Of a stretch of DNA of 64,000 bases, positions 33,097-41,619 are shown one piece after another (position 1 is the first letter of the stretch; every line of letters starts with the position of its first letter). The DNA comes from Flavobacteriales bacterium UBA7468 (GTDB taxonomy: Bacteria; Bacteroidota; Bacteroidia; Flavobacteriales_D; Crocinitomicaceae): assembly GCA_002478565.1 (NCBI GenBank), contig DLPC01000007.1, positions 157,998 to 221,997 on the forward strand, written 5' to 3'. The position numbers and the translations under genes were made by a program. Under the pieces are notes generated by a model. It saw nothing but the letters and a program-made list of their open reading frames with translations. It was not told where the DNA came from and ran no database searches.

Positions 33097-34558
33097 GTGA
33101 GTCAAGTTCTTGAAAATACAATGCGGCCCGCTCTAAGTGGGCCGCTTTTTTTTCAGGTGCAATGCGGTTCCAATTGGCTACCATTTGCGAGGTTCGCATG
33201 TTTTTGCGCAGATAATCTTGATGCTTATCGACAAAATGCCAAAACAAAGCGTCAAAAAGAACGGCATCTTCACTTTGAAATTTGAGGCCTTGTTTTTTCA
33301 AGTAATTGGAACTTGAAAAATAAGGTTTAGTGGTCATGAAGCCACCGTCGGCAAATTGACTCATGCCATACACATTGGGGACCATCACCCAATCATAAGC
33401 ATCCATAAAATGTACCATAAAGAATTGATAGACTTCATCAGGATGGAACTCTGAAAGGAAAAAGAAGTTGCCCAACAACATCAACCGCTCGATATGATGC
33501 GCATAGGCAAAACGGTCTATCTTCTGGCCTAGGTCTTGAAATAGCGCAGCATTTTTAAGATAATTCCAAGGTAGTGATCGCTGATGGCCCATGAAGTTTT
33601 TGGTGCGTTGTTCCACACCCACTCTTTCATAAACCAGACGCACAAATTCTCTCCAGCCTATAATTTGTCTGATGAATCCTTCGGCACTTTCTATAGTGAC
33701 TTTTCCTTTTTGATATGCTGCGATTACCCTCGCCACCACCTCTTGCGGGTTCAACAATCCGGCATTGATGGCCGTAGACAAATTGGAATGATAGACGTAA
33801 GTTGTTTGGTTGCTAAAGGCATCTTGATAGGGGCCAAAATCTTTGAGACAAACCTCAATGAAAAAATCCAAGGCTTGCTTTGCCTCCGCATGGGTGACTG
33901 GATAAAAGTCCAGAGATGGATTTCCAGGATGATTTACAAACTCTTTTGCAATTTCTTTTTCTGCCTTTTCAGACCACTGACTCTGATACTTTGGAAAATC
34001 TGGTAGCGCTATGCCCTTGGGTAGTGCCTTTCTGTTTTCGGTGTCAAAACTCCAACGCCCACCAATTGGTGAGGCGTCTGGTTCTAAAAGTATGCCGAGG
34101 TGTAGCCTTTGTTTTTTATAAAAATCGGCTAAAAAAAACTTCTTTGTGGTAAGTGGTACAAGACGCTCGTTGGTTTGTTTGGTGTTAAAAAAGCTAGGGT
34201 TTTCGTAAAAATGTAAAGCAACTTGGTATTTTTGAGCATAGCGTTTCAAGCGTCTTTCTAACAGATAATCTACGGGGTCATAGCAATGGGCCACAGCACT
34301 TTGTTGGCTTATTTCACAAAAAAGGTGCTCAAGTTGGAGGTCCATGTGCTTCCAATACCTAACTATTTTATTTTCACTCCGCAGTTTTTCTGCGTAGTAT
34401 TGCATTGATGCCCTATGAAACGCCAATTTTTTTTGATGAAAAGCATACTGTGTGAAAAACAATTCATCCTCCAAAAGCCAAACCTCATTGGCATCCTGTA
34501 AGCTAGGCGCCAACTCGAATAGCTGATTGGGAAATATTAAAAAAATAGCTTTTTCCAT
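33086..34558 (-). CDS. FeS-BCP/(6-4) photolyase-related cryptochrome-photolyase protein, cluster cysteines absent
   Basis: The 490-residue product matches the bacterial cryptochrome/photolyase group typified by Agrobacterium PhrB. It has FPNQLFE at the start, GWREFVRLVYE, AYAHHIERLMLLGNF and the FAD/lesion-side run YDWVMVPNVYGMSQFADGG. In family members with a 4Fe-4S cluster this is followed by Y-C-x2-C and a C-P-F-N-x-L-Y-W motif. Here those positions read NYLKKQ and VLFDALFW, and no cysteine occurs in the C-terminal half beyond about residue 245. It should still bind FAD, but it seems to be a cluster-free variant. The 3' end overlaps the protease gene on the other strand by 11 bases. Confidence 0.85.
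   Translation of the reverse strand: MEKAIFLIFPNQLFELAPSLQDANEVWLLEDELFFTQYAFHQKKLAFHRASMQYYAEKLRSENKIVRYWKHMDLQLEHLFCEISQQSAVAHCYDPVDYLLERRLKRYAQKYQVALHFYENPSFFNTKQTNERLVPLTTKKFFLADFYKKQRLHLGILLEPDASPIGGRWSFDTENRKALPKGIALPDFPKYQSQWSEKAEKEIAKEFVNHPGNPSLDFYPVTHAEAKQALDFFIEVCLKDFGPYQDAFSNQTTYVYHSNLSTAINAGLLNPQEVVARVIAAYQKGKVTIESAEGFIRQIIGWREFVRLVYERVGVEQRTKNFMGHQRSLPWNYLKNAALFQDLGQKIDRFAYAHHIERLMLLGNFFFLSEFHPDEVYQFFMVHFMDAYDWVMVPNVYGMSQFADGGFMTTKPYFSSSNYLKKQGLKFQSEDAVLFDALFWHFVDKHQDYLRKNMRTSQMVANWNRIAPEKKAAHLERAALYFQELDSLTA
33123..33153 (+). terminator. Intrinsic terminator of the protease gene, inside the photolyase coding end
   Basis: A 7-bp G+C-rich stem (GCGGCCC and GGGCCGC) with a 9-base loop is followed by eight Ts, 27 bases after the protease stop. 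It lies within the antisense coding region for the last 23 or so residues of the photolyase-like protein. Confidence 0.85.
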
Positions 34559-34652
34559 GACCTTCTAACACCTCAAGTTTGGCTTTGTTTACTATCCGGC
34601 TCCGGTGTAAAGATTAAGTTTACAATTTCTTCATATGAGAAGGATTGCGCAG

Positions 34653-34660
34653 TAATTTTG
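34653..34660 (+). promoter_or_regulatory. -7 promoter element of sucAB
   Basis: TAATTTTG matches TAnnTTTG exactly and lies 25 bases before the sucA ATG. The -33 region has TTTC rather than TTTG at a longer than usual distance. Confidence 0.5.
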
Positions 34661-34684
34661 TAGTGTAAAAAAGCAAAAAATAGC

Positions 34685-37396
34685 ATGGATAAAGTTTCAT
34701 ACGTAGGAAATGCCGATGTATCAGCCATCGACCATCTTTATAAGCAGTACAAACAAGATCCTTCAAGTGTTGATCTCGGCTGGGCCAAGTTTTTTGAAGG
34801 CTTTGAATTCGCCCAAACAAACTATGAATCTTCTGGTGAAATTCCAGAGAATTTTGTCAAAGAATTCAAGGTCATTAATTTGATCAACGGGTACCGAACT
34901 CGTGGGCACTTGTTTACCAAAACAAACCCTGTACGCGATCGCCGCAAACATACTCCTGATTTAGCTATTGAGCATTTTGGACTTACGGAACAAGACCTCA
35001 ACGAAGTTTTTCAGGCAGGTGAACAAATCGGCATAGGAGCAGCTAAATTATCAGATATCATAGCGCACCTCGAATTGACTTACTGCCAATCCATTGGTAT
35101 CGAATACATGTACATGCGCGACCCAGAAAGAATTGACTGGTTTCGCAATAAAATTGAATTGAATAATCGCCCTGTTTTTGACCCCAAACGCAAAATTAAA
35201 ATCTACGAAAAACTCAATCAGGCAACTGGTTTTGAAGGTTTTCTTGGCAAAAAATTTGTGGGTCAAAAGCGCTTCTCTATTGAAGGTGGTGAAGGCCTCA
35301 TTCCAGCCCTTGACACTTTGGTAAATAAAGGTGCTGCACTTGGTGTTGAGTATTTTGTCATGGGAATGGCCCACCGTGGCCGCCTCAATACATTGGCCAA
35401 TATTTTTGAGAAACGTCCACGCGATATCTTCTCAGAATTTGAAGGAAAAGAGTTTGACTTTGAAACAACCTTTGATGGCGACGTAAAATACCATCAAGGC
35501 TTTACCTCACACATCGAACTAGAAGGTGGTAAAAAAATTGGTCTCACACTCGCTCCTAACCCTTCACACCTCGAGGCTGTGAACACAGTCGTTGAAGGTA
35601 TTGCCCGAGCAAAAATTGACCACGTCTACCAAAGCGAGAGCAAGGTTTGCCCAGTACTCATTCATGGCGATGCCGCTGTTGCAGGGCAAGGCATTGTCTA
35701 TGAAACCATTCAAATGGCTGGTCTAGACGGTTACCGCACGGGTGGTACCATTCATATTGTTGTGAACAACCAAGTAGGGTTTACCACTAACTACCTCGAT
35801 GGCCGCACCTCGACTTATTGTACAGATGTGGCCAAAACGACACTCTGCCCAGTTTTCCATGTCAATGGCGACGACATCGAAGCCATCGTTACAACGATCG
35901 AAATCGCAATGGAATATCGCCAAGCATTTAGCCGAGATATTTTTATCGATCTTTTGTGCTACCGTAAATATGGGCACAACGAAGGAGATGAGCCAAAATT
36001 TACGCAGCCTAAACTCTACAACATCATTGCCAAGCATCCTAATCCAAGAGAAATTTATTTGGAGCAGTTGCAACGAGAGGGCATCTTAAATGCTGAAGAA
36101 GCCAAACAGTTTGAGCTGCGCTACCAATCCTTTTTGGAAGAAGAATACGAGCAGTCTCGTAAGCATGAAAAGGCGTTGGTTTACGATTTCCTGAGCCAAA
36201 CCTGGGAAAACTACCGTCATGGCAATGAAGCTGATTTCAAAGTTTCTCCTGAAACTGGAGTCAACAAAAAAGAATTACTCACACTTGGTAAAAAATTAGC
36301 AACGCTACCAGAAGGTAAAAAGTACTTCAGAAAAATTGCTAAAATTTTCGAAGACCGCCTAGCCGCTATTGAAAGCGACAAACTAGACTGGGGAAGCGCT
36401 GAAATGCTAGCCTACGCAACGCTGCTGGCTGAAGGACACGGTGTGCGTATTTCTGGTCAAGATGTTGAGCGCGGTACTTTTTCTCACCGTCATGCAGTGG
36501 TTAAAACAGAAGACACCGAAGAAGAAGTTTTGACGCTCAATATGTTGCAAGAGAAACAAGGCAATTTCAGTATTTACAACTCACTTTTGTCTGAATACGG
36601 CGTTTTAGGTTTTGAATATGGCTATTCATTGGCCAACCCATCTGGTCTTACTATTTGGGAAGCACAATTCGGAGACTTTTTCAATGGGGCGCAAATCATG
36701 GTTGACCAATTCATTTCTGCCGGCGAAGACAAATGGGCTACCCAAACGGGCCTCGTGATGTTGTTGCCGCACGGCTATGAAGGCCAAGGTGCTGAGCACT
36801 CAAGTGGACGCATGGAGCGCTTCTTACAACAATGCGCTGACCTCAACATGCAAATTGTCAATACCTCCACACCTGCCAATCATTTCCATTTATTGCGCCG
36901 TCAAATCAAGCGTGATTTCCGCAAGCCTTTGGTGGTGTTCTCTCCAAAAATGCTCCTGCGTTATCCTGATGCGACATCAAGCCTTGATGAAATGGCAAAA
37001 GGTGGTTTCCAAGAAGTCCTCGATGACCCAAGCGCAACAGCTAAATCCGTAGACACCGTAGTGCTTTGTAGCGGTAAGTTTTACTACGAAATGAAAGTCA
37101 AAGCTGCAGAACTCGGCGTGAAAAACATGGCTTTTGTGCGCATCGAGCAACTATATCCATTGCCAACCGAACAAATTGATGCGATCCTTGCCAAGTACAA
37201 AGCAAAAAACATCATTTGGGCACAAGAAGAACCTGCCAATATGGGTGCCTGGACACACATGGCGATGAATTTGCGTCATATTCCACTGATCGGAATTTGC
37301 AGACCAGCAAGTGCCGCTTCGGCAGAAGGATCCAAAAAACTACATGAAATCCGTCTTAAAAAATTGTTTAACGACCTCTTTGCCTACGCGAAGTAA
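34685..37396 (+). CDS. sucA: 2-oxoglutarate dehydrogenase E1 component
   Basis: The 903-residue thiamine-diphosphate enzyme decarboxylates 2-oxoglutarate in the TCA cycle. Conserved runs include the N-terminal ISAIDHLYKQYKQ-like start, RFSIEGGEGLIPALD, MGMAHRGRLNTLANI, the HGDAAVAGQGIVYE cofactor region, NNQVGFTTN, YRKYGHNEGDEPKFTQP and, in the C-terminal half, RGTFSHRHAV and EAQFGDFFNGAQ. Length is typical. sucB follows after 18 bases, so E1 and E2 are made from one operon; the E3 subunit gene is not here. Confidence 0.97.
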   Translation: MDKVSYVGNADVSAIDHLYKQYKQDPSSVDLGWAKFFEGFEFAQTNYESSGEIPENFVKEFKVINLINGYRTRGHLFTKTNPVRDRRKHTPDLAIEHFGLTEQDLNEVFQAGEQIGIGAAKLSDIIAHLELTYCQSIGIEYMYMRDPERIDWFRNKIELNNRPVFDPKRKIKIYEKLNQATGFEGFLGKKFVGQKRFSIEGGEGLIPALDTLVNKGAALGVEYFVMGMAHRGRLNTLANIFEKRPRDIFSEFEGKEFDFETTFDGDVKYHQGFTSHIELEGGKKIGLTLAPNPSHLEAVNTVVEGIARAKIDHVYQSESKVCPVLIHGDAAVAGQGIVYETIQMAGLDGYRTGGTIHIVVNNQVGFTTNYLDGRTSTYCTDVAKTTLCPVFHVNGDDIEAIVTTIEIAMEYRQAFSRDIFIDLLCYRKYGHNEGDEPKFTQPKLYNIIAKHPNPREIYLEQLQREGILNAEEAKQFELRYQSFLEEEYEQSRKHEKALVYDFLSQTWENYRHGNEADFKVSPETGVNKKELLTLGKKLATLPEGKKYFRKIAKIFEDRLAAIESDKLDWGSAEMLAYATLLAEGHGVRISGQDVERGTFSHRHAVVKTEDTEEEVLTLNMLQEKQGNFSIYNSLLSEYGVLGFEYGYSLANPSGLTIWEAQFGDFFNGAQIMVDQFISAGEDKWATQTGLVMLLPHGYEGQGAEHSSGRMERFLQQCADLNMQIVNTSTPANHFHLLRRQIKRDFRKPLVVFSPKMLLRYPDATSSLDEMAKGGFQEVLDDPSATAKSVDTVVLCSGKFYYEMKVKAAELGVKNMAFVRIEQLYPLPTEQIDAILAKYKAKNIIWAQEEPANMGAWTHMAMNLRHIPLIGICRPASAASAEGSKKLHEIRLKKLFNDLFAYAK

Positions 37397-37414
37397 GGCT
37401 AAAAAAGTAAGCTT

Positions 37415-38677
37415 ATGTCACTATTAGAAATGAAAGTCCCAAGTCCGGGAGAATCGATCTCGGAAGTTGAAATCGCAACATGGTTGGTTGCCGATGGCGA
37501 TTACGTTGAAAAAGACCAAGCCATTGCTGAAGTCGATTCAGACAAAGCAACCCTCGAGTTGCCAGCCGAGGAAAGCGGAATTATTACATTAAAAGCTGCA
37601 GAAGGTGATGTCGTGAAAGTAGGTCAAGTAGTTTGCCTCATTGACACCAGTGCAGCGCGCCCTGCGGGCGCGCCAGCCGCTGAAGCGCCAGCTGCACCAG
37701 CTCCTGAGGCCAAGGCAGCTCCGGCTCCGGCAGCAGCTCCGGCCACTCCGAATCCAGACCCCGTAAAGCCAGCAAGTTATGCGGCAGGTAGTGCTTCACC
37801 CGCAGCTGCCAAAATCATCAAAGAAAATAACATCAATCCAAGCGCTGTCAAAGCAACTGGCAAAGATGGACGCATCACCAAACAAGATGTCATCGCTGCG
37901 ATGTCTGCAGGTTTCTCCACCGAAGCCGCACAAGGTTGGGGCGGAACCCGCGAGCAAAGCCGTGAAAAGATGTCGATGTTACGTCGTAAAATTGCTGAAC
38001 GTTTGGTTTCTGTGAAAAACGAAACAGCGATGTTAACCACCTTTAACGAGGTCGACATGAAACCTATCATGGATGTGCGTGCCAAATACAAAGAGGCCTT
38101 CGCTAAGCACCACGAAGTGAACCTCGGGTTCATGTCCTTTTTTACAAAAGCAGTAACGGAAGCCTTGAAATTATTCCCAGCGGTCAATGCACAAATCGAT
38201 GGAAACGAAATGATTTTTCATGATTACGCCGATATCGGAATTGCAGTATCATCACCGAAAGGCCTCATGGTGCCTGTAGTGCGCAACGCTGAGCAAATGA
38301 GTTTAGCAGAAATCGAACGCGAAATCAAGCGCCTTGCTATCAAAGCCCGCGACGGAAAAATTACACCGGAAGACATGACCGGCGGTACTTTCACCATTAC
38401 CAACGGTGGTGTATTTGGCTCCATGCTTTCTACGCCGATTATCAACCCGCCGCAGTCTGCCATTCTAGGCATGCATAATGTAGTTGAAAGACCAGTTGCC
38501 ATCAACGGTAAAGTCGAAATTCGACCTATCATGTATGTAGCCTTATCTTATGACCACCGCATCATCGACGGCAAAGAGTCAGTGGGCTTCTTGGTAAAGG
38601 TCAAAGAAATGCTCGAAAACCCTGAGCGCATGATCTTCGGCGCCAAAGACCCAATGGAAGTCTTGCTCGGTTTATAA
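37415..38677 (+). CDS. sucB: Dihydrolipoyllysine succinyltransferase, E2 of 2-oxoglutarate dehydrogenase
   Basis: The 420-residue product has one lipoyl domain (about residues 3-78, lipoylated lysine in EVDSDKATLE). An Ala/Pro-rich flexible linker follows (about 82-125), then a peripheral subunit-binding domain (about 128-165, SPAAAKIIKENNI) and the trimeric catalytic domain (about 190-420) with the active-site SYDHRIIDG. TNGGVFGSMLSTPIINPPQSA (in two runs) is the succinyltransferase signature. It pairs with the upstream E1. A terminator follows the gene. Confidence 0.96.
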   Translation: MSLLEMKVPSPGESISEVEIATWLVADGDYVEKDQAIAEVDSDKATLELPAEESGIITLKAAEGDVVKVGQVVCLIDTSAARPAGAPAAEAPAAPAPEAKAAPAPAAAPATPNPDPVKPASYAAGSASPAAAKIIKENNINPSAVKATGKDGRITKQDVIAAMSAGFSTEAAQGWGGTREQSREKMSMLRRKIAERLVSVKNETAMLTTFNEVDMKPIMDVRAKYKEAFAKHHEVNLGFMSFFTKAVTEALKLFPAVNAQIDGNEMIFHDYADIGIAVSSPKGLMVPVVRNAEQMSLAEIEREIKRLAIKARDGKITPEDMTGGTFTITNGGVFGSMLSTPIINPPQSAILGMHNVVERPVAINGKVEIRPIMYVALSYDHRIIDGKESVGFLVKVKEMLENPERMIFGAKDPMEVLLGL

Positions 38678-38696
38678 GTTTCAAAATTTCAAAATG

Positions 38697-38722
38697 AAAA
38701 GCGCTCCTCGGGGCGCTTTTTT
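38697..38722 (+). terminator. Intrinsic terminator of sucAB
   Basis: AAAAGCGC and GCGCTTTT form an 8-bp stem around TCCTCGGG, with further C-G pairs possible in the loop and a run of six Ts. It lies 20 bases after the sucB stop. Confidence 0.85.
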
Positions 38723-38748
38723 CGTTCTGAGCATTAGTTTGCTTTTCG

Positions 38749-38756
38749 TATATTTG
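38749..38756 (+). promoter_or_regulatory. -7 promoter element of the malic enzyme gene
   Basis: TATATTTG is an exact TAnnTTTG match, 19 bases before the ATG at 38775 and just after the sucAB terminator. Confidence 0.5.
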
Positions 38757-38774
38757 CCTTTCTGAATAATATAT

Positions 38775-41045
38775 ATGTCTAAGATCAGGAAACAAGATGC
38801 ACTCGACTACCATGCTGGTGGTAGACCCGGAAAAATCGAAGTAGTACCCACAAAACCCTATGCTTCCCAACGAGACCTCTCTTTGGCTTACTCTCCAGGA
38901 GTAGCCGAACCTTGTTTGCGCATCGCCGAAAACAAAGCAGACGTCTACAAATATACCGCAAAGCAAAATCTGGTAGCCGTTATTTCGAACGGTACAGCAG
39001 TACTTGGGCTCGGCGATATCGGCCCAGAGGCTTCAAAGCCCGTCATGGAAGGAAAAGGTCTCCTGTTCAAAATTTTTGCCGACATCGACGTTTTCGATAT
39101 TGAAGTAGACGCCAAAGACCCTGAACTTTTTATCCAAACCGTAAAGGCCATTGCCCCTACGTTTGGTGGGATCAACCTCGAAGACATCAAAGCGCCTGAA
39201 GCATTCGAAATTGAGCGCCGCCTCAAAGAAGAGCTCGATATTCCAATCATGCACGATGACCAACACGGCACCGCTATCATCAGCTCTGCCGCGCTCATCA
39301 ATGCACTTGAATTGGCAGGTAAAAAAATTGAAAAAGTAAAAATCGTCGTTTCAGGTGCGGGGGCTTCTGCCCTTTCTTGCGCCAAGCTTTACCATCGTTT
39401 GGGTGTCAAGCTAGAAAACATATTTATGTTTGACTCCAAAGGGCTCATTCATGCTAATCGCCAAGACCTCGACGACACCAAAAAACTATTTGCCGTACAC
39501 AAAAAAGATGTAGCGTTTGCAGCTGCATTTAAAGGTGCCGATGTTTTTCTCGGACTTTCACGTGCTGGCCTGGTTTCCAAAGAAATGATTGCCGCTATGG
39601 CCAAAGACCCTATTGTTTTTGCCTTAGCAAACCCTGAACCAGAAATTTCCTACAAAGAAGCCACATCTGTTCGCAAAGATATCATCATGGCAACGGGTCG
39701 TTCTGATCATCCTAATCAGGTCAATAACGTTCTCGGCTTCCCATTTATCTTCCGTGGTGCTTTGGATGTCAGAGCTACGGCTATCAATGAGGAAATGAAA
39801 TTAGCTGCAGTAAAAGCCATTGCTGCGCTTGCCAAAGAAACCATTCCAGAAGAAGTTATCGAAGCTTACGGTGGCAAAAATATTTCTTTTGGTCGTGAAC
39901 AAATCATTCCAAAGCCCCTTGATCCACGTCTCATTTATTACGTCGCTCCTGCGGTGGCACGTGCTGCCATGGAATCAGGTGTTGCACAAGAGCCTATCAC
40001 TGACTGGGAAGACTACGAAAATCAACTCAAAAGTCGCTTAGGGCTTGACAACAAACTACATCGCAATATCACTACCAAGGCACAAGGAAATCCAAAAACC
40101 GTTGTGTTCCCAGAAGGTGACAACATTAAAATTCTAAAGGCTGCACAACAAGCCTATGACGAAGGCGTCGCATTCCCGATTCTTTTGGGTCGTAAGCAAA
40201 AAATCATCGACCTCATGAACGAATACAGCATCGAGATTCCTGATGTTCAGATCATCGACTGTAAATCAGATGAAGAAGAGGCGCGTCGCATTCAGTATGG
40301 TAAAGAATTCTTTGACAAACGCAAGCGCAAAGGTATTACCGAATATGAAGCAATCTCATTGATGCGCGAACGCAATTATTTTGGCGCCATGATGCTTAAT
40401 TTAGGCGAAGCAGATGCCATGGTAACTGGACTTACAAGAAGTTACCGTTCTGTTTTGCGCCCAGCAATCAGCACAATTGGTTTGCAAAAAGACATCAAAA
40501 CTATTGCCGGGATGTATATTCTAAATACCAAGAAAGGACCACTTTTCTTAGCTGATACTACCGTCAACCTGAACCCTAGCGCAGAGCAAATTGCTGAAAT
40601 AACTGTCAATGTAGCCAAATTCATTCGCCGCTTAAAAGTGACGCCTCGTATTGCCTTATTGAGCTATTCTAACTTCGGTTCCTCACCTGGCCAAGACCCT
40701 GAAAAAATGTCGAAGGCCGTGAAAATCTTGCACGAAACACAACCAAACCTCATAGTCGATGGCGAAATGCAAGCCAACTTTGCACTCAGCCCAGAACTCA
40801 TGAACGAAAAATTCCCGTTCTCGACTTTGGCTAACAAAGAAGTAAATACCTTAATTTTCCCTAATTTATCTGCAGGTAATATTGCCTATAAATTACTCCA
40901 ACAAACCAACGAACTAGAGCCAATTGGTCCAATTTTATTAGGTTTACGCAAATCATTACATGTGTTGCAACTTGGAGCAAGTGTCAGAGAAATTTTGAGC
41001 ATGATTAAAATTGCAGTCATCGACGCACAAGGACAAGAAAAATGA
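38775..41045 (+). CDS. maeB: NADP-dependent malic enzyme with C-terminal phosphotransacetylase-like domain
   Basis: The 756-residue product combines a malic enzyme (about residues 1-425) and a phosphate acetyltransferase-like domain (about 430-756). The first half shows YSPGVAEPC, SNGTAVLGLGDIGP, the FADIDVFDIEVDAKD metal-site region, MHDDQHGTAII and VVSGAGASALS for dinucleotide binding. The second half has VFPEGDNIKILKA, MNLGEADAMVTGL and LLSYSNFGSSPGQD. This two-part layout is usual for MaeB, where the second domain is regulatory (acetyl-CoA) rather than catalytic. It decarboxylates malate to pyruvate. It overlaps ruvA by ATGA. Confidence 0.95.
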   Translation: MSKIRKQDALDYHAGGRPGKIEVVPTKPYASQRDLSLAYSPGVAEPCLRIAENKADVYKYTAKQNLVAVISNGTAVLGLGDIGPEASKPVMEGKGLLFKIFADIDVFDIEVDAKDPELFIQTVKAIAPTFGGINLEDIKAPEAFEIERRLKEELDIPIMHDDQHGTAIISSAALINALELAGKKIEKVKIVVSGAGASALSCAKLYHRLGVKLENIFMFDSKGLIHANRQDLDDTKKLFAVHKKDVAFAAAFKGADVFLGLSRAGLVSKEMIAAMAKDPIVFALANPEPEISYKEATSVRKDIIMATGRSDHPNQVNNVLGFPFIFRGALDVRATAINEEMKLAAVKAIAALAKETIPEEVIEAYGGKNISFGREQIIPKPLDPRLIYYVAPAVARAAMESGVAQEPITDWEDYENQLKSRLGLDNKLHRNITTKAQGNPKTVVFPEGDNIKILKAAQQAYDEGVAFPILLGRKQKIIDLMNEYSIEIPDVQIIDCKSDEEEARRIQYGKEFFDKRKRKGITEYEAISLMRERNYFGAMMLNLGEADAMVTGLTRSYRSVLRPAISTIGLQKDIKTIAGMYILNTKKGPLFLADTTVNLNPSAEQIAEITVNVAKFIRRLKVTPRIALLSYSNFGSSPGQDPEKMSKAVKILHETQPNLIVDGEMQANFALSPELMNEKFPFSTLANKEVNTLIFPNLSAGNIAYKLLQQTNELEPIGPILLGLRKSLHVLQLGASVREILSMIKIAVIDAQGQEK

Positions 41046-41617
41046 TTTCAAGACTCAACGGCAGACTCATCGAAAAGAACCCAACGGACCTCCTCATAGA
41101 GTGCGCAGGCGTTGGGTATGAAGTAAAAATTTCGCTCAATACCTTTTCTGTTTTGCCCGATCAAGAAGCCATCGTACTCTACACCAAGCAAATCATCCGT
41201 GAAGATGCCCATACGCTCTACGGTTTTGCAAGTAAGGAGGAACGAGAAATGTTTACCTACCTCATCAGTGTATCTGGTATCGGACCCAACACGGCCATCA
41301 TCATGTTGTCTTCCATGACCCCTGATGAAATTGCCCAAGCCATTATCTCTGAAGATGTTGCCCGCATCCAAAAGGTTAAAGGCATTGGTACCAAAACAGC
41401 CCAACGCGTGATCATCGACCTCAAAGGAAAGGTTGCCAAAATGGAACTCGGTACCGAGAATATTTTCAGTTCAAACAATAGAAATCGATTTGATGCGTTA
41501 AATGCTCTGGTTTCGCTCGGTTTTGATAAAAAATCAGCCGAGAAAGTATTGGATAAAATTGATACCGGAAGCCAAACAGTTGAAGAATTAATCAAAGAAG
41601 CGCTAAGACAACTATAA
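41042..41617 (+). CDS. ruvA: Holliday junction branch migration protein RuvA
   Basis: The 191-residue product has the OB-fold domain (about 1-63, ISRLNGRLIEKNP and VGYEVKISLNTFSVLP), helix-hairpin-helix motifs (about 70-130, LISVSGIGPNTAIIMLSS and KVKGIGTKTAQRVIIDLKGK) and the C-terminal RuvB-binding helix bundle (about 148-191). RuvA binds four-way junctions and loads RuvB. Its start overlaps the maeB stop and it is followed by sprA after 2 bases, a neighbourhood common in Flavobacteria. Confidence 0.95.
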   Translation: MISRLNGRLIEKNPTDLLIECAGVGYEVKISLNTFSVLPDQEAIVLYTKQIIREDAHTLYGFASKEEREMFTYLISVSGIGPNTAIIMLSSMTPDEIAQAIISEDVARIQKVKGIGTKTAQRVIIDLKGKVAKMELGTENIFSSNNRNRFDALNALVSLGFDKKSAEKVLDKIDTGSQTVEELIKEALRQL

Positions 41618-41619
41618 AC

